DNA of 64,000 nt from Bauldia sp. Its GTDB lineage: Bacteria; Pseudomonadota; Alphaproteobacteria; Rhizobiales; Kaistiaceae. Within the stretch, counting starts at the first letter, position 1; each line of letters opens with the position of its first letter. Where the stretch lies: positions 434,001 to 498,000 of the forward strand of contig JBBCGQ010000001.1 of the NCBI GenBank assembly GCA_037200845.1, written 5' to 3'. A program made the translations under genes and the position numbers. Below are positions 22,859-32,716 of this stretch, one piece after another. The notes beneath the pieces were generated by a model. It was not told where the DNA came from. It did not search any database and saw only the letters and a list, made by a program, of their open reading frames with translations.

Positions 22859-25800
22859 ATGGCGGAGCCGCGCCCGCCGAACGTCTTCACCATCCCGGCC
22901 GGAACGCCGTTCCTGCCGACGCTCGCCGAGGCGCTGCTCTCCGGCGCGCTGGTGCCGCTGCCCGGCGCCGATCCGCTGGCGCTCGCCGGCGTCACCGTGC
23001 TGCTGCCGACGCGCCGCGCCGCCCGCGCCTTCACCGATGTGCTGGCGGGACGCCTCGGTCGCGACGCCGCGATCCTGCCGACGGTGCGGCCGATCGGCGA
23101 CATCGATGAGGACGAGGCGCTGCTCGATCCGATGATCGAGCCGCTCGCCGACCGCCTGACGCTGCCCGCGGCGATCTCCGCCCTGACCCGCAAGCTGGCG
23201 CTGACCCGCCTGACGCTCGGCTGGGCGAGCGGCTTCCGCGGCAAGATTCTCGGCCTGCGCCCAGGTGAGCCGCTGCGGGTTGCCGCCTCCGCCGCCGATG
23301 CACTGCGCCTCGCCGGCGATCTCGCCCGTCTCGTCGACGACATGGCGACCGCCGACGTCGGCTGGGAAAAGATCCGCACGCTGGTGCCCGACGACCACGC
23401 CGAATATTTCCAGCTCACCCTCGAATTCCTCGAGATCGTCTCGCACGCCTGGCCGCAATATCTGCGCGACAACGACCGCGCCGATCCCGCGGCCCGCCGC
23501 GACACGCTGCTGCGCAGCGCCGCGGCGAGGCTGAAGCAGCACGGTTCGCCGGGCCCGATCGTCGCTGCCGGCTCCACCGGCTCGATGCCCGCCACCGCCG
23601 CGCTGCTCGCGGAGATCGCGCGCCTGCCGAACGGCGCCGTCGTCCTGCCCGGTCTCGACCAGACGCTCGACGCACGGGGATGGCACGCGATCGGCGGCGA
23701 CGACGGCCCGGCCGCCGCACACGGTCACCCACAATTCGCGCTGAAGCATCTGATCGGCCGCATGGGCGTCGCCCGCGACGCCGTGACGCCGCTGGGCGAC
23801 GCTCCCGACGGCGGCGCCCGCGTGCGCCTGTTGTCGGAAGCATCGCGCCCGGCCGAGACGCTGGACGCCTGGGCCGGCTACACGCCGCCGCCCGCCGCGC
23901 TCGACGGCGTCGACCTGCTCGTCGCGCGCAACGAGCAGGAGGAAGCGACCGCGATCGCGCTCGCCATCCGCGAGGCGGTCGAGAAGCCCGGCGTCACCGT
24001 CGGCCTGGTGACGCCCGACCGCACGCTCGCCCGCCGCGTCGCCGCCGAGCTTGGCCGCTGGGGCCTGGCGGTCGACGATTCGGCCGGCGCGCCGCTCGCC
24101 AACGAACCGCACGGCATCTTCGCGCGCCTGCTCGCCGAGGCCGCGGTGTCGGACGCCGACCCGCTCAAGCTGGCGTCGCTGCTCAAGCATCGCTTCGCGT
24201 CGTTCGGCCTGTCGCGCGACACCTGCCGGCAGGCGGCGGCGACGCTGGAGGTCGCGCTGTTTCGCGGTCGTCTCGCATCGGGCGGCATCGCGGGTTTGCC
24301 CGCCGTGCTGGAGCGGACGCGAGCCGAGACGCTGACCGAGAAAAATGTGCCGCTGGCGCGCCGGCGCCTCGACCCCAGCCAATGGAAGCTGGCGGCGAAT
24401 CTTGTTGCCGCGCTCACGGATTGCCTCGGCCCCATCGCCGAGGTGATGCGCAAGGGCGTCCCCATCGCGCTCGCCGATGCCGCCGGGTTGCTGGCCGCTG
24501 CGCTTGCCAAAGCCGCGGCGGACGAAACCGGCGGCGACGCCGCGTTGTGGCACGACGCGGGCGGCAACGCGCTGGCGACGCTGCTGGACGATCTGGTCGA
24601 TGACCACGAGGCGGCAAATCTAATGCTCGCGCCGGCCGATATTCCCTTCGTCTTCGGCGCGCTGTTCGCCGACGAGAAGGTGACGCGCCCCGCCGGCGAC
24701 GATCCGCGCGTCCACATCTGGGGCACGCTCGAGGCCCGCCTGCAGACCGTCGATTGCCTCATCCTCGGCGGCCTCGACGAGGGCGTGTGGCCGAGTGCGA
24801 CCCGCACCGATCCGTGGCTGTCGCGCGCCATGCGTGCCGCCATCGGCCTGTCGCCGCCCGAGCGGCGCCTCGGCCTCGCCGCCCACGATTTCTTCGAGGG
24901 GCTGGCGGCGCCGCGCGTCATCGTCAGCCGCGCCGAAAAGCGCGGCGGCGCGGCGACGGTCGAATCGCGCTGGCTGCAGTTGATCCGCGTCCTCATCGGC
25001 AAGGAGGAAGCCGATCGCCTCGCCGCCCGTGGCGCCAGGTACGTCGCGCTCGCCCGCGCCCTCGATGCCGCGCCGGACAAGCCGCGCCCGACCCGCCGGC
25101 CCGAGCCGAAGCCGCCGGTCGCGGCGCGGCCGAAGCATCTGTCGATCACCGAGATCGAGACGCTGATCCGCGATCCCTACGCCATCTACGCGCGCCGCAT
25201 CCTGAAGCTGGAGCCGCTCGATCCGCTCGGCCGCGCCCCAGACGGCGCGCTCCGCGGCACGCTCATCCACGACGCGCTCGGCAAGTTCACCGCCGCCTGG
25301 AGCGGCGCCTATGACACCGCCGCCGAGGTGCGCCTGCGCGAGATCGGCCGCGAGGCCTTGCGCGCTGTCGAAGATTTCCCCGACGTGCACGCCGTCTGGT
25401 CGCTCCGCTTCGACGCCATCGCGCACTGGTTCGCGTCGTGGGAGGCGGCGCGTGCTGCGGCGGTAGAGAAGCGCCACGCCGAGATCGACGGCAAGCTCGT
25501 GGTCCCCGTGCCCGGGGGCGAGTTCACGCTGCGCGGTCGCGCGGACCGTATCGACCTGATGGCGAACGGCAAGGTCGCGATCTACGACTTCAAGACCGGC
25601 TCGCCGCAGACCGAGCGCACCGTCTTCGCCGGCCTGACGCCGCAGATGACGCTGGAGGCCGCGATGGTCCGTGCCGGCGGCTTCCCGGATGTTCCGGCGG
25701 CGCTCAGCGTCGCCGATCTTGCCTGGCTGGCCGTCGGCCGCGCCGGGCGGCAGGACCCTTACGTCAACGCTGTGCGCCGCGGCGAGACTGCCGACGACCT

Positions 25801-25999
25801 CGCCGACAAGGCGCACGCCATGCTGATCGAGCTGGTGACCGCGTTCGCCGATCCGGGGCGGCCGTATGTGTCGCGGGCACGCCCGATGATGGAGCGCGCC
25901 CGCTACATCGGCGACTACGATCATCTCGCGCGTGTCCGCGAATGGGCGCTGGTCGAGAGCGAGGCCGACGTCGACATCTTCGGGAGCGCCACGCCGTGA
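22859..25999 (+). CDS. addB: Double-strand break repair protein AddB
   Basis: Subunit of the AddAB helicase-nuclease that resects DNA double-strand ends and loads RecA (the RecBCD equivalent). The 1046-residue alphaproteobacterial form has a degenerate helicase-like core (early VTVLLPTRRAARAFTDVL) and a C-terminal nuclease domain of the PD-(D/E)XK type (LRGRADRIDLMANGKVAIYDFKTGS around residue 890-915). ATG four bases after the murU stop; its own stop overlaps the addA start (GTGA). Confidence 0.95.
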   Translation: MAEPRPPNVFTIPAGTPFLPTLAEALLSGALVPLPGADPLALAGVTVLLPTRRAARAFTDVLAGRLGRDAAILPTVRPIGDIDEDEALLDPMIEPLADRLTLPAAISALTRKLALTRLTLGWASGFRGKILGLRPGEPLRVAASAADALRLAGDLARLVDDMATADVGWEKIRTLVPDDHAEYFQLTLEFLEIVSHAWPQYLRDNDRADPAARRDTLLRSAAARLKQHGSPGPIVAAGSTGSMPATAALLAEIARLPNGAVVLPGLDQTLDARGWHAIGGDDGPAAAHGHPQFALKHLIGRMGVARDAVTPLGDAPDGGARVRLLSEASRPAETLDAWAGYTPPPAALDGVDLLVARNEQEEATAIALAIREAVEKPGVTVGLVTPDRTLARRVAAELGRWGLAVDDSAGAPLANEPHGIFARLLAEAAVSDADPLKLASLLKHRFASFGLSRDTCRQAAATLEVALFRGRLASGGIAGLPAVLERTRAETLTEKNVPLARRRLDPSQWKLAANLVAALTDCLGPIAEVMRKGVPIALADAAGLLAAALAKAAADETGGDAALWHDAGGNALATLLDDLVDDHEAANLMLAPADIPFVFGALFADEKVTRPAGDDPRVHIWGTLEARLQTVDCLILGGLDEGVWPSATRTDPWLSRAMRAAIGLSPPERRLGLAAHDFFEGLAAPRVIVSRAEKRGGAATVESRWLQLIRVLIGKEEADRLAARGARYVALARALDAAPDKPRPTRRPEPKPPVAARPKHLSITEIETLIRDPYAIYARRILKLEPLDPLGRAPDGALRGTLIHDALGKFTAAWSGAYDTAAEVRLREIGREALRAVEDFPDVHAVWSLRFDAIAHWFASWEAARAAAVEKRHAEIDGKLVVPVPGGEFTLRGRADRIDLMANGKVAIYDFKTGSPQTERTVFAGLTPQMTLEAAMVRAGGFPDVPAALSVADLAWLAVGRAGRQDPYVNAVRRGETADDLADKAHAMLIELVTAFADPGRPYVSRARPMMERARYIGDYDHLARVREWALVESEADVDIFGSATP

Positions 26000-28900
26000 G
26001 CGCCGCCGAGCCGGTCGACTTCAAGACGCAGCAGACGACGGCGGAGGCGACGCACCCGCGCGCCTCGGCGTGGGTGTCGGCCAACGCCGGGTCGGGAAAG
26101 ACGTTCGTGCTATCGCGCCGCGTCATCCGCCTGCTGCTCGCCGGCACCGATCCCGCGCGCATCTTGTGCCTCACCTTCACCAAGGCCGCGGCCGCGGAAA
26201 TGGCGAAGCGCGTTTTCGAGATTCTCGGCGAATGGGCGACGCTGCCCGACGCCGAACTCTCGGCCCGCATCGCGGAGATCGAAGGCCACGCACCCGAGGC
26301 CGACGCGCTGCCGCCGGCGCGACGCCTGTTCGCCAAGGCGCTGAACACGCCGGGCGGCCTGAAAATCCAGACCATTCACGCGTTCTGCGAGCGCCTGCTC
26401 CATCAGTTTCCCTTCGAGGCCAACGTCGCCGGCCATTTCGAGGTGCTCGACGAGCGCGACGAGCAGGCGCTGAAGGAGGAGTCGCGCCGCGCCGTTCTCG
26501 CCACCGCCTACGCCCATCCGGACGGGAACCTGGGCGAGGCGCTGGCGACCGTGCTGCCGCTGGTCAGCGACCGCATGCACGAGGAGAGTCTCGCGAAATT
26601 CATCGACGAGCGCGATGCAGTCTACGGCTGGATCGCGAGCGAGCGCGCCGGATCGCTGGATGACGCCGTCGCCGGCCTCCGGGTGGACCTTGGCCTCGCC
26701 GACGACGAAACTTCCGACGCACTGCGCGCGGAGATCATCGCCGGCAACCCGTTGGACGCAGCCGCACTGCGCCGGCTTTTCGATCTGCTCATGTCGGGCT
26801 CGACCAAGGACATGGGTGCGGCGGAGCGGCTGGAGCCGTACCTCACCTCGACCGACGATGCGGTGAAGCTCGACGTATGGTTCGACTTCCTTTTCACCAA
26901 GGATGGCCCGCGCAAGGACGTCGCCACCAAGAAGACCGCCGCGCAGTGGCCGGGCCTCGACGTCATGCTGGCCAAGGAGGCAGAACGCATCGCCGCGCTC
27001 CGCGACCGCCTGCGCACCGCCGACCTCTACGAATCCACCGCCGCGATGCTGCGCCTCGCCGACGCCGCCTTCGCCGAGTATGACCGGCTGAAGCGCGCCC
27101 GCGGCGTTCTCGATTTCGAGGATCTCGTCGTCTGCACCGCGATGCTGCTGTCGCGCGTCGATGCACCGGGCTGGGTGCACTACAAGCTCGATCGCGGCGT
27201 CGAGCACATCCTGGTCGACGAGGCGCAGGACACCAGCCCGCGCCAGTGGCAGGTGATCCAGAATCTCGCCTCGGAATTTTTCGCCGGTGACGGCGCCAGC
27301 GACGCGGTTCGCACGCTGTTCGCCGTCGGCGACGAGAAGCAGTCCATCTTCTCGTTTCAGGGCGCCGTGCCCGCGTGGTTCTCGCGCGTCCAGCGCAAGA
27401 TCGGCGATGCCGCACGTGGCGGCGGCTACACCTGGTACGACCGCGAACTCCATCTCTCGTTCCGCTCCGCGCCGGTCGTGCTGGAGGCGGTGGACGCCGT
27501 ATTCCGCGCCGAGGCCGTCCACGCCGGCCTGACTGCGGAACCCCGCCCGCCGCACCACGAAGCCCGCCGCCGCAACGACGTCGGCCGCGTCATCGTCTGG
27601 CCGGTGATGGAGCCGCCGAAGAAGCCGGAAACCAGCAACTGGACCGACCCGGTCGATCATCTCGGCCAGGAAAGCCCGGAGGTGCAGCTTGCCCGCCGCC
27701 TCGCCGCCACGATCCGCGGCTGGCTCAGGAACGGCGAGCGCCTCGCCAACGGCCGGCCGATCCGCCCGGGCGGCATCCTCATCCTGTCGCGCTCGCGCGG
27801 CGCGCTCACCGACGCCATCAACCGCGAGCTGAAGAAGAACGACGTGCCGATCGCCGGCGCCGACCGCCTGACGCTGACCGAGCACATCGCCGTCATGGAC
27901 CTCATGGCCGCCGGTCGCGTCGCGCTGCTGCCCGAGGACGACCTGTCGCTCGCCGCGGTGCTGAAGAGTCCGCTGATCGGCCTCGATGAGGATGCGCTGT
28001 TCGCGCTCGCCCACGATCGCGGCAACAAGACGCTATGGGCGGTGCTGGTCGAGAAAGCATCGGCGGATCTGCTGTTCGCCGCTGCCAAGCAGCGGATCGA
28101 CCGCTGGCGGAAGGAGGCGGAATTCCGCGATCCGCACGCGTTCTTCGCCCGCATCCTCGGTCCGGACCAAGGCCGCCACGCGCTGCTCCAGCGGCTGGGC
28201 GCCGAGGCCGAGGACATCATCGACGAGTTCCTCGCCCAGACGCTCGCCTACGAGCGCACCAACGTGCCGTCGCTCCAAGGCTTCCTCGACTGGCTGATTG
28301 CCGGCGAGACCGAGGTGAAGCGCGACACCGAAACGCTGCGCGACGAGGTGCGCGTCATGACCGTGCACGGCGCCAAGGGCCTCGAGGCCGACGTCGTCTT
28401 CCTCGTCGATAACGGCATGGACCCCGCGCCGGCGTCGCATGATCTCCGCGTCCTGCCGCTCGATGCGGATCCCGATCCGCTCGATCCCGGGCCGGTGGTG
28501 TGGAACCGCTCGATCAGCCAGATGCCCGGGGCGATCGCCGAGCGCATCCGTGCCGAGCGCGTGCGCACCGAGGAGGAATACCGCCGCCTGCTCTACGTCG
28601 GCATGACGCGCGCGCGCGATCGCCTCTACGTTGTCGGCATCGTCAAGAAACCGGTGAAGGAGGAGAAGGACAACCGCTGGCACGCGCTCGTCCGCCGCGC
28701 GCTCGAGCCGGAGTGGCAGGAGACGAAAAACGAGCGCGGCGAGATCGAGTACGAATGGCGCGCGCCGGCGTCGGTCACGCCTGCCGAGATCGTGCCGGCG
28801 TCGCCGTTAGCGCGCCTCGAGCTGCCGCCGTGGACGGGCACGAACGCGCCGGCCGCGCCGCGTGCCGCGCTGCGCCTCGCGCCATCGTCGGCGCTGGCGC

Positions 28901-29493
28901 CGGTGCCGGTCGTCCGCGCCCGCCGCGAGGCCGACACGAGCCTCGCGCTGGAGCGCGGCCGCCTCGTCCACCGCCTGCTGCAGTCGCTGCCTGACGTGCC
29001 GGTGGAGCGGCGTGCCGAGATCGGCACGCGCTACCTGGATTCGGCTGCCGACGAGTGGAAGCCCGAGGATCGCGCGCGGTTGCTCGCCGAGGTGATGGCG
29101 GTGATCGCCGATCCTGCCTTCGCAGAAGCCTTCGCGCCGGGCAGCCGCGCCGAGGTCGAGATCGCCGGCCGCCTCGGCGACCGGATCGTTTCGGGCCGCA
29201 TCGACCGCCTCGCCGTTACCGACAGGCGCGTGCTGATCGTCGACTACAAGACCAACCGGCCGGTGCCCGCCGAGGCTCCCGATGCCTACGTCGGCCAGCT
29301 CGCCGTCTATCGTGCTGTGCTCGGCCGGCTCTACCCCGGCAAGGCAGTCGCCGCCGCGCTAGTATGGACCGACACGGCCGCCCTGATGGAGATCCCCGAA
29401 GCCGCGCTGATTCTCGCGGAATCGCGGATTTCCGCGGCCGGCGGCCATGCCGAATCCGCAAGGCAGACCGCCGGAACCGGCCCCGTTGCTTGA
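25996..29493 (+). CDS. addA: Double-strand break repair helicase AddA
   Basis: UvrD-like superfamily-1 helicase with a C-terminal nuclease, 1165 residues. Walker A is SANAGSGKTFVLSRRV (Gly-Lys at 34-35), followed by ILCLTFTKAAAAEMAKRV, LVDEAQDTSPRQW (Walker B), AVGDEKQSIFSFQGA, VMTVHGAKGLEADVVFLVD and YVGMTRARDRLYVVG. The nuclease motif is GRIDRLAVTDRRVLIVDYKTN. The start is the GTG overlapping the addB stop; the frame is open far upstream, but that part is the shadow of addB. Confidence 0.96.
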   Translation: MSAAEPVDFKTQQTTAEATHPRASAWVSANAGSGKTFVLSRRVIRLLLAGTDPARILCLTFTKAAAAEMAKRVFEILGEWATLPDAELSARIAEIEGHAPEADALPPARRLFAKALNTPGGLKIQTIHAFCERLLHQFPFEANVAGHFEVLDERDEQALKEESRRAVLATAYAHPDGNLGEALATVLPLVSDRMHEESLAKFIDERDAVYGWIASERAGSLDDAVAGLRVDLGLADDETSDALRAEIIAGNPLDAAALRRLFDLLMSGSTKDMGAAERLEPYLTSTDDAVKLDVWFDFLFTKDGPRKDVATKKTAAQWPGLDVMLAKEAERIAALRDRLRTADLYESTAAMLRLADAAFAEYDRLKRARGVLDFEDLVVCTAMLLSRVDAPGWVHYKLDRGVEHILVDEAQDTSPRQWQVIQNLASEFFAGDGASDAVRTLFAVGDEKQSIFSFQGAVPAWFSRVQRKIGDAARGGGYTWYDRELHLSFRSAPVVLEAVDAVFRAEAVHAGLTAEPRPPHHEARRRNDVGRVIVWPVMEPPKKPETSNWTDPVDHLGQESPEVQLARRLAATIRGWLRNGERLANGRPIRPGGILILSRSRGALTDAINRELKKNDVPIAGADRLTLTEHIAVMDLMAAGRVALLPEDDLSLAAVLKSPLIGLDEDALFALAHDRGNKTLWAVLVEKASADLLFAAAKQRIDRWRKEAEFRDPHAFFARILGPDQGRHALLQRLGAEAEDIIDEFLAQTLAYERTNVPSLQGFLDWLIAGETEVKRDTETLRDEVRVMTVHGAKGLEADVVFLVDNGMDPAPASHDLRVLPLDADPDPLDPGPVVWNRSISQMPGAIAERIRAERVRTEEEYRRLLYVGMTRARDRLYVVGIVKKPVKEEKDNRWHALVRRALEPEWQETKNERGEIEYEWRAPASVTPAEIVPASPLARLELPPWTGTNAPAAPRAALRLAPSSALAPVPVVRARREADTSLALERGRLVHRLLQSLPDVPVERRAEIGTRYLDSAADEWKPEDRARLLAEVMAVIADPAFAEAFAPGSRAEVEIAGRLGDRIVSGRIDRLAVTDRRVLIVDYKTNRPVPAEAPDAYVGQLAVYRAVLGRLYPGKAVAAALVWTDTAALMEIPEAALILAESRISAAGGHAESARQTAGTGPVA

Positions 29494-29550
29494 CTTGGCC
29501 CCACCGCCACCTAACTTCCGTTCGTCATTCCAACCGTAGCGAGGCTGACC

Positions 29551-29868
29551 ATGTCCACGACCGTGACCGACGCCAATTTCGACAAGGACGTGCTTGGCGC
29601 GTCGGGTCCCGTGGTCGTCGATTTCTGGGCGGAATGGTGCGGCCCGTGCAAGCTGATCTCGCCGGCGCTGGAGGAAATTTCGACCGAGATGGACGGCAAG
29701 GTGACTATCGCCAAGCTCAACGTCGACGATAATCCGAACATCACGATCCGCTACGGCGTCCGCTCGATCCCGACCCTGATAGTGTTCAAGAACGGCGAGC
29801 CGGTGTCGATGCAGGTCGGCGCCGCGCCCAAGGGCCGGTTGTCGGACTGGATCAAGAGCGCGATCTAG
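29551..29868 (+). CDS. trxA: Thioredoxin (CGPC active site)
   Basis: General cytoplasmic disulfide reductant, 105 residues, with the classical active site [12 protein letters not shown] (Cys30, Cys33) and the cis-Pro segment [16 protein letters not shown]. It follows addA by 57 bases, the conserved position of trxA in Hyphomicrobiales. A second, divergent copy lies 206 bases downstream. Confidence 0.97.
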   Translation: MSTTVTDANFDKDVLGASGPVVVDFWAEWCGPCKLISPALEEISTEMDGKVTIAKLNVDDNPNITIRYGVRSIPTLIVFKNGEPVSMQVGAAPKGRLSDWIKSAI

Positions 29869-29905
29869 TTCGCCACTCTCCCTTTCGTCATCGCGGCCTC
29901 CCCTT

Positions 29906-29993
29906 CGTCACCCCGGCGAAAGCCGGGGTCCAGCGCTAGGGCTTCGGCGTGTTCGGACGGCTGCGCTGGATTCCGGCTTTCGCAGGAATGACG
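29906..29993. repeat. Palindromic repeat family B, copy 1
   Basis: Starts CGTCACCCCGGCGAAAGCCGG and ends GGATTCCGGCTTTCGCAGGAATGAC. The ends are inverted copies of each other, with inner GTCCAGCGC / GCGCTGGA arms. This is the common alphaproteobacterial motif based on GGCGAAAGCCGG. A second copy sits after the second thioredoxin at 30406. Confidence 0.8.
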
Positions 29994-30074
29994 ACCAGGT
30001 TGGAAATTCCATTCCTTGATCGCCGGCCAATCGGCGCTAGCTTCGCGCTCCCCGTCGCCTGAGAGATTCGCCCC

Positions 30075-30395
30075 ATGGCCACCACCCACGTCACCGAAGC
30101 CTCGTTCGATTCCGAAGTGCTCGGCGAGTCGCTGCCCGTTGTCGTCGATTTCACCGCGGTCTGGTGCCCGCCGTGCCACGCCATCGCGCCGTACCTCGAG
30201 CAGATTTCCGACGAGCTCAGCGGCAAGGTGAAGATCGTCAAGCTCGACGTCGATGCCGACCCGGCGATCTCGACGCGCTACGGCGTCCGCTCGATGCCGA
30301 CGCTGATGGTGTTCAAGAACGGCGAGCTGATCGCGATGCAGATCGGCGCCCAGCCGAAGAGCCGGCTGTCGGACTGGATCAAGGCTGCGATCTGA
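30075..30395 (+). CDS. Second thioredoxin-like protein (CPPC active site)
   Basis: A 106-residue single-domain thioredoxin without signal peptide. It is closely similar to the upstream trxA over the C-terminal half (YGVRSMPTLMVFKNGEL, SRLSDWIKAAI), which indicates tandem duplication. The active site differs: FTAVWCPPCHAI (Cys31, Cys34), with Pro for Gly inside the CXXC and Thr for the usual Trp two positions earlier. CPPC changes redox potential in thioredoxin-fold proteins, so it may serve other partners; the function is inferred. Confidence 0.9.
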   Translation: MATTHVTEASFDSEVLGESLPVVVDFTAVWCPPCHAIAPYLEQISDELSGKVKIVKLDVDADPAISTRYGVRSMPTLMVFKNGELIAMQIGAQPKSRLSDWIKAAI

Positions 30396-30405
30396 CTCCC
30401 TTTTT

Positions 30406-30493
30406 CGTCACCCCGGCGAAAGCCCGGGGTCCAGCGCTGGCATGTCAGCTAGCTTCAGCGTTCGCGCTGGATTCCGGCTTTCGCCGGAATGAC
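30406..30493. repeat. Palindromic repeat family B, copy 2
   Basis: CGTCACCCCGGCGAAAGCCCGG at one end and GCTGGATTCCGGCTTTCGCCGG at the other, the same layout and almost the same length as the copy at 29906. It lies between the convergent thioredoxin and folC genes and could also act as a bidirectional transcription terminator. Confidence 0.8.
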
Positions 30494-30498
30494 TAACA

Positions 30499-31809
30499 CT
30501 AGGTGGGCGGCGTACCGTTCGCCGCCAGCACAGTCCCCGCAAGATAAAGCGAACCCGCGATAAGCACGCGCGGCGCCGGCACCTGCGCTGCCGCGATCGC
30601 GGCGAGCGCGGCTGACACGTCCGCCATCGGCTCGGCGATCAGCCCGGCCTCGCGCGCTGCCGCGGCGAGTTCCACCGCACCGCGGCTGGCGGCCGAGCCC
30701 GGCACCGGCACGGTATAGACGCGCTGGGCGAGGCCCGCGAACGGCTTGAAGAAGCCGACGGGGTCCTTGGTGTTCAGCATCCCGGAAATCATCACCAGCG
30801 GCTTCGGCGCGCGCTCCTCAAGGTCGGCCATCGCCTCGGCGATGACGTGGCCCGCGGCGGGATTGTGCCCGCCGTCCAGCCAGATTTCGGCATCGGGCAG
30901 CCGCGCGAACAGCGCGCCGCCGGCCAGCGACTGCAGCCGCGCCGGCCATTCGACATTGGCGAGCCCCGCTTCGAAGGCGGCGTTGGGCAGCCGCAATCCC
31001 GCCCGCCGAAGCGCCGCGATCGCAGTGCCGGCGTTGGCGTACTGATGACGGCCGGGCAGGCGCGGCGCCGGCAGGTCGATCAGCCCGTCCTCGTCCTGGT
31101 AGACCAGCCGCCCGCCCTCCGGATGCGCGACCCAATCGCGGTTGGCGATGAACAGCTCGGCCCGCCGCCGCGCGCCCTCGCGCTCGATCTCGGCGAGCGC
31201 CTCCTCGACTTGCGGCGCGATGATGCCCGGCCGTCCGCGTTTCAAAATGCCGGCCTTCTCGTGCGCAATCGCGGTCAGCGTCGCGCCGAGAAATTTTTCG
31301 TGATCGAGCGCCACCGACGTGATCACCGCGGCGAGCGGCGAGGGCACGACGTTGGTTGCATCGAGCCGCCCGCCAAGCCCGACTTCGAGCAGCACGATGT
31401 CGGCCGGGTGGCGCGCGAAGATGTCGAACGCCGCGGCGGTGGTGATCTCGAACTGGGTGATCGGCCGGCCGGCGTTGATCTTCTCGACCTGCGCCAGCGC
31501 ATCGACCAGCTCGTCCTCATCGACGAAATGGCTGCGCGGCCCGTCGCCGAGGCGGATGCGCTCGTGGAAGCGCACGAGATGCGGCGAGGTGTAGACGTGC
31601 ACGCGCTTGCCCGCGGCTTCCAGCATGGCGCGCATGAAGGCGGTGGTGGAGCCCTTGCCGTTGGTGCCTGCAACGATGATGACCGGCGCCAGCCGCCGCT
31701 CGGGATGGCCGAGGTCGGCCATCAGCCGCTCGACCCGCTCCAGCGACAGGTCGATTTCCTTCGGATGGAGCGTCGTCAGGCGCTCCAGGATCGCGTCTGA
31801 GCGCTCCAT
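30499..31809 (-). CDS. folC: Bifunctional folylpolyglutamate/dihydrofolate synthase
   Basis: Adds glutamate to dihydropteroate and to tetrahydrofolates. The 436-residue Mur-ligase-fold protein has the P-loop IIVAGTNGKGSTTAFMRAM, the DHFS/FPGS segment LLEVGLGGRLDATNVV, the TSVALDHEKFLG motif and the C-terminal LDGGHNPAAGHVI. Last gene of the trp-accD-folC run; accD ends 13 bases upstream. Confidence 0.96.
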   Translation of the reverse strand: MERSDAILERLTTLHPKEIDLSLERVERLMADLGHPERRLAPVIIVAGTNGKGSTTAFMRAMLEAAGKRVHVYTSPHLVRFHERIRLGDGPRSHFVDEDELVDALAQVEKINAGRPITQFEITTAAAFDIFARHPADIVLLEVGLGGRLDATNVVPSPLAAVITSVALDHEKFLGATLTAIAHEKAGILKRGRPGIIAPQVEEALAEIEREGARRRAELFIANRDWVAHPEGGRLVYQDEDGLIDLPAPRLPGRHQYANAGTAIAALRRAGLRLPNAAFEAGLANVEWPARLQSLAGGALFARLPDAEIWLDGGHNPAAGHVIAEAMADLEERAPKPLVMISGMLNTKDPVGFFKPFAGLAQRVYTVPVPGSAASRGAVELAAAAREAGLIAEPMADVSAALAAIAAAQVPAPRVLIAGSLYLAGTVLAANGTPPT

Positions 31810-31821
31810 GGAAACCGCGGC

Positions 31822-32703
31822 TTACTCGGCCGCGACGGGCAGGTTCGCCGGCAGCGACTCGGCGCCGAGCAGGCGGCAGAGGCGGGCGATCGTCTCGCGC
31901 AGCTTGTGGCGGTGGACGACGAGATCGACCATGCCGTGCTCGCGCAGGAACTCGCTGCGCTGGAAACCCTCCGGCAGCTTCTCGCGGATCGTCTGCTCGA
32001 TGACGCGCGGGCCGGCGAAGCCGATCAGCGCGCCGGGCTCCGCGACATGCACGTCGCCGAGCATGGCGTAGGAGGCGGTGACGCCGCCCATCGTCGGGTT
32101 GGTGAGCACGACGATGTAGGGCAGCTTCGCGTCCTTCAGCGTCTCGACCGCCACGGTCGTGCGCGGCAACTGCATCAGCGAGAACACGCCCTCCTGCATG
32201 CGCGCGCCGCCCGAGCCGGCGAAGAGCACGAACGGCTGCTTCTTCTCGACCGCGGTGAGCATCCCCGTGATGATTGCCTCGCCGGCAGCCATGCCGAGCG
32301 AGCCGCCCATGAAAGCGAAGTCCTGCACCGCGGCGGTGAGCGGCACGCCCTCGACCGTGCCGGTGGCGACCTGCACGGCGTCGACCGCGCCGGTCTTGGC
32401 GCGCGCGTCGCGCAGCCGCTCCGTGTAGCGCCGCTCGTCGCGGAACTTGAGCGGATCGATCGGCACGTCGGGCAGGGCGGCGAGCGTGTATTCGCTGCCG
32501 TCGAAGAAATGATCGAGCCGCTGCTTGGTCGTCATCCGCATGTGGTAGCCGGAGCCGGGGATGACGAAATGGTTCGCCTCGAGATCGCGATGGAACACCA
32601 TCTCGCCCGTTTCGGGACACTTGACCCAGAGGTTCTGCGCCACCTCGCGCTTGTTGAGGAGGCTGCGGATCCGGGGGCGAACGACGTTGCTGATCCAGCT
32701 CAA
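31822..32703 (-). CDS. accD: Acetyl-CoA carboxylase carboxyltransferase subunit beta
   Basis: Transfers carboxyl from biotin to acetyl-CoA in the first step of fatty-acid synthesis, with AccA. I start at TTG 32703, giving 293 residues beginning [11 protein letters not shown], because GGGAAG lies at the right distance and trpA ends just upstream; an in-frame ATG at 32754 would overlap trpA. The carboxyltransferase core is complete ([42 protein letters not shown]). The N-terminal zinc ribbon has lost three of its four Cys ([18 protein letters not shown]), as I recall in rhizobial AccD. Confidence 0.94.
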   Translation of the reverse strand: MSWISNVVRPRIRSLLNKREVAQNLWVKCPETGEMVFHRDLEANHFVIPGSGYHMRMTTKQRLDHFFDGSEYTLAALPDVPIDPLKFRDERRYTERLRDARAKTGAVDAVQVATGTVEGVPLTAAVQDFAFMGGSLGMAAGEAIITGMLTAVEKKQPFVLFAGSGGARMQEGVFSLMQLPRTTVAVETLKDAKLPYIVVLTNPTMGGVTASYAMLGDVHVAEPGALIGFAGPRVIEQTIREKLPEGFQRSEFLREHGMVDLVVHRHKLRETIARLCRLLGAESLPANLPVAAE

Positions 32704-32716
32704 GCTTTGCTTCCCT

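Noticed and set aside
25438-25995. Extended N-terminus for AddA
   Set aside because: This part overlaps addB in another phase and is Arg-rich without similarity; the GTG at 25996 overlapping the addB stop gives the family N-terminus.
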